This document shows positions 1 to 8,244 of a DNA stretch of 64,000 bases, one piece after another (the first letter of the stretch is position 1; every line of letters starts with the position of its first letter). The stretch is from Rheinheimera oceanensis. Its GTDB lineage: Bacteria > Pseudomonadota > Gammaproteobacteria > Enterobacterales > Alteromonadaceae. The DNA lies in NCBI RefSeq assembly GCF_018831085.1, contig NZ_JAGPNM010000007.1:184514-248513 (forward strand), written 5' to 3'. The notes under the pieces were generated by a model, which was given only the letters and a program-made list of their open reading frames with translations, made no database searches and was not told the DNA's origin. Position numbers and translations under genes: made by a program.

Positions 1-152
1 GTTTCACGCCTTGCAGCAAGCGTTGTATGGTGTGTAAGTTGGCGTTTTTATTAAACAGTAAAGTATTGGCGGTATACGAAGTACAGAACGGCCAGCCTGT
101 TTTGTCAGACGGATTCATCCATAATATTTACCGGAACTACGCTCAACTGTAA
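1..152. other. Edge-truncated open frame, strand unresolved
   Basis: The left edge holds an open frame on each strand and I cannot decide which is real. Plus frame 3 runs from the edge to a TAA at 150-152 (about 49 residues, ending in IYRNYAQL). The minus strand has an ATG at 116-118 and stays open to the edge (39 residues, containing NANLHTIQRLLQG). The minus peptide faintly recalls the LRTIQ-LLGH stretch of tyrosine recombinases, but it would lie at an N-terminus, where that motif does not belong. A further short plus frame ends at 37. No convincing ribosome-binding site supports the minus ATG. The stretch 153-275 is AT-rich and holds no gene I can support; it probably carries the promoter of the next gene. 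Confidence 0.25.
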
Positions 153-275
153 CTATAACTTATTGTAAATTCGCAAAAAAATGGGTAATGTCTTGTACAT
201 AAGATTTACAAAAGCGGAAGCGTCTGTGTTTAAATACGGATGTTTCCGTTGAATAAGTGTTAGTAGTTATACATC

Positions 276-680
276 ATGAAGAAGTGGCGCATCGAATATA
301 ATCCAAACTACACTGAAACTCCTTTGAGTTTCTGGGTGCATAAGCACGTAGATCATGAAACTTGGTGTTACGCGAAACAATTTGAGCCTGCACTGCCAAA
401 GGCTGTACCCTGCAAGGGTTATCCACTTCTCATTGTGAATGTGTTTGGAATTGAATTAAAGTTTGCATCCGTGGCTGAAGTTCAACACTTTTTGTCTGTA
501 ATCAGTCAGAAGAATATGCCTACAACACAGCAGCTTTCAAGGCAGCGAACGAGCAACTATGGTCCAAATAGACATTGGTTAAGTCGTTTACCTTCGAGTA
601 TCAAGCCATGGTCAAAGAGAGAACGAATCATTCCAATAGTGGAGAGTGCTCTGAATGAGTTCACAGAAATCTGTGCCTAG
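276..680 (+). CDS. Hypothetical protein, 134 aa (orphan cassette-type gene)
   Basis: I do not recognise a characterised function. The protein is soluble, with no signal peptide or membrane segment. It has a Trp/His-rich N-terminus (FWVHKHVDHETW around residues 19-30), a central beta-rich stretch and a basic, Ser/Arg-rich C-terminal third. It resembles orphan ORFs often seen in integron cassettes and genomic islands, but that is a memory of type, not a search result. It starts at ATG with no strong Shine-Dalgarno sequence. It has its own promoter-sized leader and is followed by a 117-bp structured spacer, so it looks like an independently mobile unit and not an operon member. Base composition is AT-richer than the core genes to the right. 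Confidence 0.6.
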   Translation: MKKWRIEYNPNYTETPLSFWVHKHVDHETWCYAKQFEPALPKAVPCKGYPLLIVNVFGIELKFASVAEVQHFLSVISQKNMPTTQQLSRQRTSNYGPNRHWLSRLPSSIKPWSKRERIIPIVESALNEFTEICA

Positions 681-685
681 TCCGC

Positions 686-784
686 TGTTAACAAGCTGCT
701 GCCGGATATTCAACAGCTCCGGCCAAAAATGCGGCCTCCACTTTTGCCTGCCGCAGAGCCGGGCGTCAAATAACCGAGTTAGCT
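686..784 (+). repeat. Candidate degenerate attC-like spacer
   Basis: The gap between two orphan genes begins with TGTTAACAAG and ends with GAGTTAGCTG. The outer boxes are partly complementary, and the interior holds GCCGG/CCGGC and GCGGC/GCCGC inverted pieces. The 99-bp span is within the usual attC size range. The right box GTTAGCT departs from GTTRRRY at one base, and the left box is also imperfect, so this is at best a diverged attC. It could instead be ordinary intergenic hairpins. Confidence 0.3.
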
Positions 785-797
785 GATGGAGTAATGA

Positions 798-1457
798 GTG
801 ACCAAAAAGATCAACGATAGTACTAACGATTTGATTTATCTTCATGTCGCTGGTGCGACAGTGAGGCATACCAGCCCCTATTCTGAACTGAACGTTGATG
901 AAAATACACAGCCTTTAGATAGCACGTTTATAGCGACCTATGTAGCTCCTTTTTATTTGCAGAGAAAAGATACTGATGAATTCCGACAGAAGTACTTAGC
1001 GGTAAAATCTTCAATAGATAGCAAGCTTGTTTCAAAATTGCTTGGTGATTTTAACTGGCGACCAAGATCTGTCGGTGCATATTTTGCTGCTCTAGGTAGC
1101 ATGATTGAGCTTGAGGAGCATATTGGGAAATTGCTACTGCGTAGTGATGTTTGTTATGCGGGCAATAATTACTGTTTGGCACTAGCTTCTTTTGCGTCTC
1201 CAGCAGCCGTTCAATACCTGAAGCAGTACCTGGAATACTATCTTGAACAGTCTGACTTATGGTTTGATCAAAACTCAGCAATGGCGGCATTATCATACAT
1301 TGGAGCAAAACAAGGTGAAGACTTGGTAACTCCCTATATACCTTTGTGGCAGAAGTTTATCGCTAACAAACCGGATTGGGACTTGGCTGAATCTATTGAG
1401 CTGTTTTCCCAACAAATGAACGCTTTAAATGAATTTAAACGTGAAATTAACACCTAA
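798..1457 (+). CDS. DUF6000-like protein, 219 aa
   Basis: A soluble protein of unknown function. The central part (LLGDFNWRPRSVGAYFAA around residues 81-98, then LLLRSDVCYAG near 112-122 and DLWFDQNSAMAAL near 153-165) matches my memory of the conserved core of the DUF6000 family, which is helical and HEAT-like. The start is GTG at 798, with GGAG shortly upstream; the ATG at 794 is in another frame and stops early. It sits between two attC-like spacers in a row of unrelated small plus-strand genes. DUF6000 proteins occur sporadically in bacteria, which fits horizontal acquisition. No molecular role is claimed. Confidence 0.6.
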   Translation: MTKKINDSTNDLIYLHVAGATVRHTSPYSELNVDENTQPLDSTFIATYVAPFYLQRKDTDEFRQKYLAVKSSIDSKLVSKLLGDFNWRPRSVGAYFAALGSMIELEEHIGKLLLRSDVCYAGNNYCLALASFASPAAVQYLKQYLEYYLEQSDLWFDQNSAMAALSYIGAKQGEDLVTPYIPLWQKFIANKPDWDLAESIELFSQQMNALNEFKREINT

Positions 1458-1486
1458 CAATCACAGTTACGGCGGCGTTATATGCA
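1452..1486 (+). repeat. Shortened attC-like junction
   Basis: Directly after the DUF6000-like stop lies ACCTAAC (fits RYYYAAC), and 23 bp on GGCGTTATATGC (GTTA-type right box, imperfect). The spacing is too short for a functional attC (about 55 bp or more), so this would be a deletion remnant or a junction motif only. The next gene begins 19 bp later behind AAGGAG. Confidence 0.3.
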
Positions 1487-1504
1487 AAGAAGGAGTAGCA
1501 GCCG

Positions 1505-1927
1505 GTGAGTTATGACTTAATGGTTTTTGAGCCTTCGGCAGCTCCAAAATCAAGAGAAGAATTTATGGTTTGGTATGCACAGCAAATTAAATGGTCTGAA
1601 GACCATAATTACCAAGACCACACTGTAGCTTCTGTTGCATTGCAAAACTGGTTTAAGGAAATGATTGAATATTTCCCACCAATGAATGGTCCACTTGCGT
1701 CCGATGATGTTGATGACCCGAAAGTTACAGATCATTGCATTGGAAAAAATGTTATTTATTCTGCTTTTGCATGGTCTGTGGCCGACGATGCATATCCTGC
1801 AATGAGAGATCTGGCAATAAAACACTCGGTAGGCTTTTTTGATGTTAGTGCTGACAATGGCGAGATATTGTTTCCCGTAGCTGCACCGAATGAAAAAATG
1901 CATAAACCCTGGTGGAAACTTTGGTAA
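1505..1927 (+). CDS. Hypothetical protein, 140 aa (cassette-type)
   Basis: A small acidic soluble protein of a type I recall from chromosomal-integron cassettes and islands. It begins MSYDLMVFEP, has an aromatic-rich middle (WSEDHNYQDH, EYFPPMNGP) and ends HKPWWKLW. The family has no established function that I know of. GTG at 1505 is the start, with AAGGAG about 12 bases upstream. There is no signal peptide. It follows a truncated attC-like junction and is followed by about 250 bp without a strong gene. Recognition is moderate; activity is unknown. Confidence 0.6.
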   Translation: MSYDLMVFEPSAAPKSREEFMVWYAQQIKWSEDHNYQDHTVASVALQNWFKEMIEYFPPMNGPLASDDVDDPKVTDHCIGKNVIYSAFAWSVADDAYPAMRDLAIKHSVGFFDVSADNGEILFPVAAPNEKMHKPWWKLW

Positions 1928-2181
1928 AACACAGACATTGGGTAACCATGAGAAACACACATATATCTGGGCTCTCGTATCTCACTCTCAGTGAGTGCCT
2001 GCTGATTTGAGCATCCCTGCTAACTGCCAGTATTGCATCTTCATCAAATACGGTATGGCTCTGGCTGCAAAGCTCAGCCATGCTCCCGGATGTCAGCACC
2101 GTGTGGGGGAGCGCGCAATTGCTCGCAAGGCATGCACTTGGAATTAAAAACTGGTATGTAATCTGGGCGGTGATTATAAAA

Positions 2182-2427
2182 ATGGGAAGCAAATTTTTAT
2201 GCGAGTGTGGATATCAAGTGCGGACGAACATGTTTGAAGGACATTCTATATACAGAATGTTAAGCGATAACGATGTCGACTCAATTGATGATTCGGATAA
2301 AGCAAAAGACCTCGTTGAATTATGGCTTGGTTCTCAGGAAGTAATAAGATGTAAGGGCTGCGGTTGCCTCTATCTATGGGATCCGAATGCCAATCTATAT
2401 GAGAAATATGTAAAAGTTAGCCTTTAA
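2182..2427 (+). CDS. Small zinc-ribbon-like protein, 81 aa
   Basis: Reading from ATG at 2182 gives a compact protein with two Cys pairs, CECG near residue 7 and CKGCGC near residue 60, which could bind one zinc ion as a split ribbon. Between them lies an acidic helical stretch (DNDVDSIDDSDKAKDLVELW). The frame is open upstream to 2080, but that extension has no plausible protein character, so I prefer the internal ATG. I do not recognise a family. It sits in the row of orphan plus-strand genes at the left end. Confidence 0.5.
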   Translation: MGSKFLCECGYQVRTNMFEGHSIYRMLSDNDVDSIDDSDKAKDLVELWLGSQEVIRCKGCGCLYLWDPNANLYEKYVKVSL

Positions 2428-2504
2428 GTGCTTTGGATGTAATTCTCAAATGCTGCCTGTAAAAGGGTGTACACTGCTAACTCCCGCGGGCAGTGCATAA
2501 ATGT

Positions 2505-2882
2505 ATGGATAAAAAAATGACGTTTAATGCTATAAATTTTAAAGATAAATTTTCTAAGTTTTCTGAGCACTGGTCCCCTCGTGTTATCGCAGAAATGAAT
2601 GATTATCAATTTAAGCTGGTGAAAGTAGAGGGGGAGTTCGTTTGGCATAACCACCCGGATACAGATGAGGTTTTTATTGTGATTGAAGGCACTCTGAATA
2701 TTGAATTTCGGGACGGTGTTGTTAGTTTGAATGCCGGTGAAATGTTTGTGATACCAAAAGGGGTAGAGCATAAGCCTGCTGCTGCCTATGAATGTAAAAT
2801 TATGATTGTAGAGCCTAAAGGTGTTGTTAATACAGGTGACTCGGGTGGTGAGCTAACGGCGGAAAATGATGTTTGGGTGTAA
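2505..2882 (+). CDS. Cupin-domain protein, 125 aa
   Basis: A single-domain cupin. The first cupin motif is visible as [16 protein letters not shown] (about residues 46-61) and the second as [14 protein letters not shown] (about 77-90). The three His and one Glu needed to bind a metal are present. Such small cupins are often called mannose-6-phosphate isomerase-like, but a substrate cannot be read from sequence. ATG 2505 is preferred over the in-frame GTG at 2493. A CACTGC/GCAGTG inverted repeat (2472-2495) lies just upstream and could occlude translation initiation. Stand-alone cupins of this kind are common in integron cassettes and islands, which fits the neighbours. Confidence 0.75.
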   Translation: MDKKMTFNAINFKDKFSKFSEHWSPRVIAEMNDYQFKLVKVEGEFVWHNHPDTDEVFIVIEGTLNIEFRDGVVSLNAGEMFVIPKGVEHKPAAAYECKIMIVEPKGVVNTGDSGGELTAENDVWV

Positions 2883-2914
2883 TGTACTGTTTAATGTTGT
2901 TCTGGCCAACAAAA

Positions 2915-2980
2915 GACGCGGCATTTTCTGACGGCCTACCCTAAGCTGTGACAAAAAATTAACAATACGTTAGGCCGCGA
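2915..2980 (+). repeat. attC-like inverted repeat
   Basis: GGCCTA at 2933-2938 is complemented by TAGGCC at 2971-2976, and an outer CGCGGC / GCCGCG pair encloses them. CGTTAGGC on the right fits the integron right-box consensus GTTRRRY exactly; the matching left box (GCCTACC) has lost its AAC. It lies exactly between two orphan genes. Either a degenerate attC or a plain hairpin. Confidence 0.3.
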
Positions 2981-2995
2981 TGTTGTTACAGATTT

Positions 2996-3178
2996 TTGGT
3001 GTGGAATTATACGAAGAATTATTTTGAAAGCCCATTTAAAGGAAAACCTGTTACAGAACAGGTTAAGAACCCCATATTAAAGTTGGCCGTTATAGTTATT
3101 ATTCTGGTTATTATCATGGGCATTCATTTAATGAATGCGCCCGTTACCTGCTGCTGCGCATATACGCAGAAATTGTGA
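2996..3178 (+). CDS. Small single-pass membrane protein, 60 aa
   Basis: A TTG-initiated frame (GTG directly after it is an alternative). About 27 polar residues are followed by one strong hydrophobic segment ([18 protein letters not shown], about residues 28-45) and a short Cys-rich tail (TCCCAY). This is compatible with a small inner-membrane protein, orientation unclear. No family is recognised and there is no good Shine-Dalgarno sequence, so it could be spurious. It is the last plus-strand member of the left-end accessory row; the next gene is convergent and core-like. Confidence 0.35.
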   Translation: MVWNYTKNYFESPFKGKPVTEQVKNPILKLAVIVIILVIIMGIHLMNAPVTCCCAYTQKL

Positions 3179-3227
3179 TGCTAGGTAAGAGCAGCCAGTG
3201 GTCAGCAGTGTTAGATAAGCAAACCGG

Positions 3228-4232
3228 CTATAAACCGGCTTGCTGTAGTAAGGTTGCCATATGTTGCAGTGCCGTTAAACCCTGAATATCGGTAGCTTGC
3301 AGTGGTACTTTGTAGCGCGGTAGTTTGGCAAAATCCTGCTCTATCTGGGCTAAATGCACCTTTTCCTGGCTGCGCCTGGCGGCGAGGAAGTCGCCATCGG
3401 CGTTGTCGGGTAATATGCGGTTTACTATTAAACCTGCCAGTGGCAGCTTTTCCTGCAATAAGCTTTGTACTGCGCGGCCGGTTTCCAGTATTGGCAGTTT
3501 CTCCGGTGTTAACACAAATAGCAGGGCAGTGCGGCTGCTGTCGGTTAACACTTCGCGGGTGCGTTGCAACAAGCGCTGGCGGGCCAGTAAGGCTTCGGTA
3601 ATAGCTTTATTGCGTGCGTCCATACCGTCGGTGGCGTTTTGATTAGGATCAGCCAGCGGGTTGTCGATATCGCGCCCGGCTTTGGGTGTTAAATGGCCCA
3701 GTACGTCACCGAGTTTTTCTGAGCGCTTATTCGCATTTAGCAGGCCCTGGGTCCAGGCCGCCATGGCTTCGGGTAAACTTAATAGCCGCAGTGTATGGCC
3801 GGTAGGGGCGGTGTCGAAAATTACTAAGTCGTAGTTTTTTAACCCCAGCTCAATCACGTTAGCAATGCGCTCAAGCATTGCTGCTTCCTGCGCACCGGGC
3901 GATTGACGGGTTAAGCGCATTTGCCGTTCAATTTCGCTGTACATTTCAGGCCGGGTAAAGCGCTTTAGCTGGGCGGTTACTCTGGCCAGGTGTTGCTCTA
4001 CCTCGCGGTCCGGGTCCAGCTCTAAACCGTCTAAATCAGGGGCTAACCGGGTGATATTGTCGCCAATTTCACGGTCAAAGGCATCGGCCAGGCTGTGCGC
4101 CGGATCGGTAGATACCAGTAACACTTTTTTGCCGCGCATACTTGCCAGTACTGCCATAGCAGAGGAACTGGTGGTTTTACCCACACCGCCTTTGCCACCA
4201 AACAGCAGCACACGTTTGTCGGTTAACAACAT
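3228..4232 (-). CDS. ArsA/Get3-family transport-energising ATPase
   Basis: A single-domain ArsA/GET3-type ATPase of 334 aa. The deviant P-loop GGKGGVGKT is at residues 12-20, switch I-like [10 protein letters not shown] at about 43-52 and switch II-like [13 protein letters not shown] at about 139-151. The protein contains no cysteine at all. It therefore lacks both the arsenite-binding Cys triad of ArsA and the CXXC zinc motif of eukaryotic Get3, and an arsenic-pump role is unlikely. Its ATG overlaps the end of the upstream CC-star gene by 10 bp, which in turn overlaps cstA, so the three genes are translationally coupled. The inferred role is to energise or regulate the CstA permease or target the small CC protein; unproven. 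Confidence 0.85.
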   Translation of the reverse strand: MLLTDKRVLLFGGKGGVGKTTSSSAMAVLASMRGKKVLLVSTDPAHSLADAFDREIGDNITRLAPDLDGLELDPDREVEQHLARVTAQLKRFTRPEMYSEIERQMRLTRQSPGAQEAAMLERIANVIELGLKNYDLVIFDTAPTGHTLRLLSLPEAMAAWTQGLLNANKRSEKLGDVLGHLTPKAGRDIDNPLADPNQNATDGMDARNKAITEALLARQRLLQRTREVLTDSSRTALLFVLTPEKLPILETGRAVQSLLQEKLPLAGLIVNRILPDNADGDFLAARRSQEKVHLAQIEQDFAKLPRYKVPLQATDIQGLTALQHMATLLQQAGL

Positions 4233-4495
4233 TTGAAATTATCCAGTGGTGAATGCTCCATGCCCATACGGGTGTGCCAGTCATGGAAGCGTTCCATTAA
4301 TAATGGTTGTAACTCAAGGGTGTAGTAACTGGCGGGGTTGGGCACGCCCATCATTTCAGAGAATATCAGCAGCATAAACAGGTCGTCCTGTTCACGCTTT
4401 GCGCGCGCTATCGCACTGCGATAGGGCGCATTGTAGGCTTCTTCAGCGTAAAAACTGGCCTGGCGGAACCAGGCCTTAAATTTATCCAGACTCAT
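4223..4495 (-). CDS. Cory-CC-star-type small protein
   Basis: A 90-residue protein ending in two cysteines immediately before the stop (DNFKCC), the trait for which the cory-CC-star family is named. The body is helical and aromatic-rich (FKAWFRQASFYAEEAYNAPY near residues 5-24), with MMGVPNP in the middle and no membrane segment. From memory, this family accompanies CstA-type permeases and an ArsA-like ATPase, exactly as here. The start codon overlaps the cstA stop (ATGA type) and the end overlaps the ATPase start. The terminal CC suggests metal binding or thiol chemistry, but no function is established. It takes the place that YbdD/YjiX-type small proteins occupy beside CstA in enterics. Confidence 0.65.
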   Translation of the reverse strand: MSLDKFKAWFRQASFYAEEAYNAPYRSAIARAKREQDDLFMLLIFSEMMGVPNPASYYTLELQPLLMERFHDWHTRMGMEHSPLDNFKCC

Positions 4496-6171
4496 GCTTT
4501 ATTTGTAGCGGTTTTATTCGCTTTAATTTGCCGGGTAAGGGCAGAACTTGATTCCAGAATAACCAGTACCGCAGCAACCAGAATAATCAGATCCAGCGTA
4601 AACAGGAACCAGTCGCCTTTGTCATAGAAGCTTTTAAGCTGAATTAGCAGGCCAAGGGTGGTCATAATCAGCAGAAACACCAATGGCGCAAGGGTGTACC
4701 ACATAGGGCGGCCCAGTTTAACCAGCATAACGGTGATCACCAGCAGTGTTAAACCAGCCAGTAACTGGTTGGTGGTACCAAACAGTGGCCATATCAGCAT
4801 ACCGCCTGAGCCGTCACCACCGGCACCAAAGGCCAGCAGTAAACAAGACCCTACCGCCAACAGCGTGGCAGGTGCCGCTTTTTGCATCCAGCCGATGTTA
4901 TAAATACTGCCCCATTCCTGGAATATATAGCGCTGCAAACGTAAGCCGGTGTCCATAGTGGTACCGGCAAATAACACGACCATTACCGTTAACAGTGTTT
5001 GCGACAGCACAGTGTCTAAACCGATACCGGCTTGCAGAATATTCGCACCACCGGTAATAAAGGCCGACACACCACCCTGGCCAAAGCTGTGGTAAATAGA
5101 TTGCCAGTCGGCCAGCGTAGCAAAACCGGCAGTAGCAGCAATAATAGCGGCCAATGCCAATGAGCCTTCACCAACAGCACCGAAATAACCAACAAAGCGG
5201 ATATCCGGCTCTTTATCAATTTGTTTGGAGGTTGTGCCACTGGATACCAGGCCATGGAAGCCAGAAATTGCACCACAGGCAATGGTAACAAACAGCAGTG
5301 GTATTAATGACGGGGTGCCTTCTGGTACGTCGTTATTAAAAGCAGGTGCCACGATATCAGGGCCCGAGATTATTACCGCGCCGTATAACAGAATTAAGCC
5401 GATAAACAGCTGAATGCCGTTGATGTAGTCACGCGGTTGCAGCAGCATCCATACCGGCAGTAAGGAGGCAATAGCGGCGTAGACAAACAACAGCACAATC
5501 CATGTCTGGCGGTCAGATAAACCGGCAACAGTGTCTGGCAGAGATAGCGGTAACATAGGGCCAACATAAATCATGCCATAAAGTGCAATCACACCAACGA
5601 TAGTTACCAATAACAGGCTCATATTTTTGCGGTAAATCAGCTGGCCGATAATCAGTGCCGCAACAATAGCACCCCATACCGGAATAGTAGCGCTGGGGAA
5701 ATTAATTAACTGGCCGGCAATAACCACGGCAAAAACCGCGTTTACCATTAGCAATACTAAAAAGATAACAATCATAAAGATGCTACGGGCCCGGTTGCCC
5801 ACGATATCGCCGGTTAAGGCACCGATAGATTTTGCTTTGTTGCGGCTGCTGGCCCAGATAGCGCCGGCGTCATGCACGCCAGCAAAGAAAATGGTACCAA
5901 ATACTACCCATAAGAAGGCCGGTACCCAGCCCCAGATCACTGCAATAGCAGGGCCGATAATAGGCGCAGCACCGGCGACAGAAGTAAAGTGGTGGCCCCA
6001 AAGAATGTATTTGTTAGTGGGAACGTAATCTACGCCATCCTGCATTTCGTGGGCAGGTGTACGAAAGTTCGGGTCAACTTTAAAGATCTTTTCGCAAATA
6101 AATTTGGAATAGACGAAGTAACCAAGCGCCATAGCGCCAAGCCCCATCAACATCAGAAAAATGGCATTCAT
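4492..6171 (-). CDS. cstA: CstA-family carbon-starvation permease
   Basis: A 559-residue polytopic inner-membrane protein with about 15 hydrophobic segments. The CstA signature is near the N-terminus: GHHFTSVAGAAPIIGP (about residues 59-74) and FAGVHDAGAIWAS (about 96-108), with SSGTTSKQID in the middle. CstA and BtsT family members import peptides or pyruvate. This protein is shorter than the roughly 700-residue E. coli proteins, lacking C-terminal material, as in the shorter subfamily. It is the first gene of a three-gene operon with overlapping ORFs (CC-star protein, ArsA-like ATPase). The substrate cannot be inferred from the sequence. Confidence 0.9.
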   Translation of the reverse strand: MNAIFLMLMGLGAMALGYFVYSKFICEKIFKVDPNFRTPAHEMQDGVDYVPTNKYILWGHHFTSVAGAAPIIGPAIAVIWGWVPAFLWVVFGTIFFAGVHDAGAIWASSRNKAKSIGALTGDIVGNRARSIFMIVIFLVLLMVNAVFAVVIAGQLINFPSATIPVWGAIVAALIIGQLIYRKNMSLLLVTIVGVIALYGMIYVGPMLPLSLPDTVAGLSDRQTWIVLLFVYAAIASLLPVWMLLQPRDYINGIQLFIGLILLYGAVIISGPDIVAPAFNNDVPEGTPSLIPLLFVTIACGAISGFHGLVSSGTTSKQIDKEPDIRFVGYFGAVGEGSLALAAIIAATAGFATLADWQSIYHSFGQGGVSAFITGGANILQAGIGLDTVLSQTLLTVMVVLFAGTTMDTGLRLQRYIFQEWGSIYNIGWMQKAAPATLLAVGSCLLLAFGAGGDGSGGMLIWPLFGTTNQLLAGLTLLVITVMLVKLGRPMWYTLAPLVFLLIMTTLGLLIQLKSFYDKGDWFLFTLDLIILVAAVLVILESSSALTRQIKANKTATNKA

Positions 6172-6266
6172 CTTATAGCCTCTGTAGGTATTAATATAAT
6201 TATGGTTAGGGTCAGCTCAGCATAGTACAAAAATGTTAACAGGGAAGGTATTAGACTAAAGTCGGG

Positions 6267-8156
6267 CTATACAAGGCTGACAGCCTGGTTTCTGCCGGCG
6301 GCTTTGGCCTGATACAGTGCATCATCTGCACGGCCCAGCGTAATGTTTAATAACTCATCGTGGCGGCTTTGTGCAATACCCAAGCTGCAGGTAATAGAAA
6401 ACGGCTGCTTGCTGTCGTTTACCTCAATAGCTGCTACGGCATGACGCAAACGCTCGGCTATTATCTCTGCCTGTTGTAGTTTGGTATCGGGCAGCACAAT
6501 CAAAAACTCTTCGCCACCGGTACGGCCGAAGTGGTCTTGCTCACGCAATAAACTGCTGACTGTAAGACTGAACTGCTGCAGAGCCAGGTCACCGGCTTCG
6601 TGGCCGTAACGGTCGTTTACCTGTTTAAAGTGATCCAAATCGAGGATTAGAAAACTCAGTGGCAGGGTGGTATCAAGTGCTTTTACCCGTTCCTGCTCGG
6701 CCAGCAACATAATACGCCGACGGTTCGCTATGCCGGTTAGCTCGTCTGTCATGGCGAGGTTATGCAACCTGCGGTTGCGTTGTTTTAGCGATAAAGCCGC
6801 ACTAAATAAAATCAGCAGTAGTAAAGCAATTAAGCTTAACGCTACATATTGCCAGCGCTGAGCCAGCTGCAGGGTGCTGACATGCTGTTGCATCAGGGCT
6901 TTTTCTGCCGCCAGTTGCTGGTTGCGCTCTTGTTGGCGGGCTGAGTCAAACTGGATGCGCAGTAAATTGCTTTGTTGCTCTTTGGCTTGTTGCTGTTGTT
7001 GCTGATTACTGCTGACATAGTGCTGCAGCATTTGGTAGGCTGCAATACCATCACCGGTTGCCGCCAGAGCCGCCGCTTTTACCTGATACAGCATCAACCG
7101 GTAGCGTGGGTTGTCATCAATGCTGAGATAGTGCTCTGCCAGTGAAATCTGATGCAGCGCATCTTCGGGCTGTTGCAGCGCAATAAGGGTTTCGCTGTGG
7201 TACAGCGCCAGTAGCCCTTTGTAGGTGGCAAGCGAAGACTGATCCGGTACTGTGCTGCTCTCCAGCTCGGCAAATGCCTGCTGGTGAAACAGCAAAGCAT
7301 TATCATATTGCTGCAACAGATTATATATCCACACCAGGTTTACCTTTATATGGGTTTGCCATAGCGGCTCATCCAGCTGTTGATATGCCTGTAAAGCTTG
7401 TTCAAGCAGAACAAGAGCCTGTTGTGGCTGGCCAAGCTCAGCGTAAGAAAAGGCTTTTTCGTTCAGGATCATCGCCAAACGAAATTGCTCCTGGGGCGCA
7501 GTAAATTCCTGCTCAGCTTGTTGCAGATAATTCAGTGCATCCTGATACAAACCCATGCGGCGGTAAGTGGCGGCGATGGATAACACTAAATCATTAATGT
7601 AAGGGCGATATCCCAAACTAAGCTGCAGCTGATAGGCGCTGACATAATGTTGCATGGCATCGGCATAATTGCCGCGGTAAGAGGCAATATTGCCCAGTAA
7701 ACTTAAACTAATGGCAATGCTAAGTGGGTTTTCGCTGGCACTGGCGGCGTCATAGCTAAGCCGGGCATTTTGCTCTGCCAGCTGGATTTGCCCCAGTTGG
7801 CTGTATAGATAATAGCGGCAGACATAATAGTCGGCCAATGCTTCGTGATCCTGTTTTGCTTTTGCCTGGCTGATTTTTTCATCACTAAAGCTGATGCCCT
7901 GCTCTGGTTTATCAAAATACGCCAAAGTGCAGCGCAGCCGGTTGAGCATACTGCTACGTTTGATGTCATCTGCGGGTAGGGCGGTTTCAAGTTCAAGCAG
8001 GGTTTGCTGATAATCAGCAATGCTAAAAAATGGCCGTTCGCCTCGTTCTATTTGTTTAATCAGGGCGTCAAACTGCTGCGGTTGTGCCCGCTCACTGGCG
8101 CCGTATAAACTGCCGCAAAACAAACAAAGAAAGCCGATATAAGGTTTTACTGGCAT
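6267..8156 (-). CDS. TPR-containing periplasmic-sensor diguanylate cyclase
   Basis: A 629-residue c-di-GMP synthase candidate. A cleavable-type signal peptide (IGFLCLFCGSLYGA) is followed by roughly 370 residues of tetratricopeptide-like helices, a Gln-rich coiled coil, one membrane segment near residues 430-455 and a C-terminal GGDEF domain. The active-site loop is GGEEF, and an RXXD inhibitory site (REQD) stands five residues before it, so catalysis and product inhibition are both expected. NRR and DLDHFKQVND motifs are present. The TPR part would be periplasmic, sensing a protein or peptide partner. The gene stands alone, separated by 95 bp from cstA. Confidence 0.9.
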   Translation of the reverse strand: MPVKPYIGFLCLFCGSLYGASERAQPQQFDALIKQIERGERPFFSIADYQQTLLELETALPADDIKRSSMLNRLRCTLAYFDKPEQGISFSDEKISQAKAKQDHEALADYYVCRYYLYSQLGQIQLAEQNARLSYDAASASENPLSIAISLSLLGNIASYRGNYADAMQHYVSAYQLQLSLGYRPYINDLVLSIAATYRRMGLYQDALNYLQQAEQEFTAPQEQFRLAMILNEKAFSYAELGQPQQALVLLEQALQAYQQLDEPLWQTHIKVNLVWIYNLLQQYDNALLFHQQAFAELESSTVPDQSSLATYKGLLALYHSETLIALQQPEDALHQISLAEHYLSIDDNPRYRLMLYQVKAAALAATGDGIAAYQMLQHYVSSNQQQQQQAKEQQSNLLRIQFDSARQQERNQQLAAEKALMQQHVSTLQLAQRWQYVALSLIALLLLILFSAALSLKQRNRRLHNLAMTDELTGIANRRRIMLLAEQERVKALDTTLPLSFLILDLDHFKQVNDRYGHEAGDLALQQFSLTVSSLLREQDHFGRTGGEEFLIVLPDTKLQQAEIIAERLRHAVAAIEVNDSKQPFSITCSLGIAQSRHDELLNITLGRADDALYQAKAAGRNQAVSLV

Positions 8157-8188
8157 AAATAAGCCCTATGCCAATAAGTTACAGGCTC

Positions 8189-8214
8189 CGGCATCTTGTC
8201 TGAAGATGCCGGCT
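8189..8214. other. Perfect intergenic hairpin without U-tract
   Basis: CCGGCATCTT and its complement GAAGATGCCGG flank a four-base loop between the GGDEF gene and ydbL. Neither side carries a clear T-run, so it is not a textbook terminator. It may stabilise the 3' end of the ydbH operon mRNA. Confidence 0.5.
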
Positions 8215-8244
8215 TGGTATATGTCAGGCTTAAAGGGCCAGGGC

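Noticed and set aside
1..118. Integron or phage integrase start on the minus strand
   Set aside because: The NLHTIQRLLQG stretch resembles an integrase C-terminal motif but would sit near the N-terminus, and no other recombinase motif is visible.
1928..2181. Protein-coding content between the 140-aa gene and the zinc-ribbon-like gene, including the upstream extension from 2080
   Set aside because: The extension has no conserved character and no ribosome-binding site; the stretch holds only short frames.
3228..4232. Arsenic resistance operon based on the ArsA-like ATPase
   Set aside because: No ArsB, Acr3 or ArsR, no cysteines in the ATPase, and its partners are cstA and the CC-star protein. 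The arsC gene at 23076 and the yffB gene lie in unrelated housekeeping operons.
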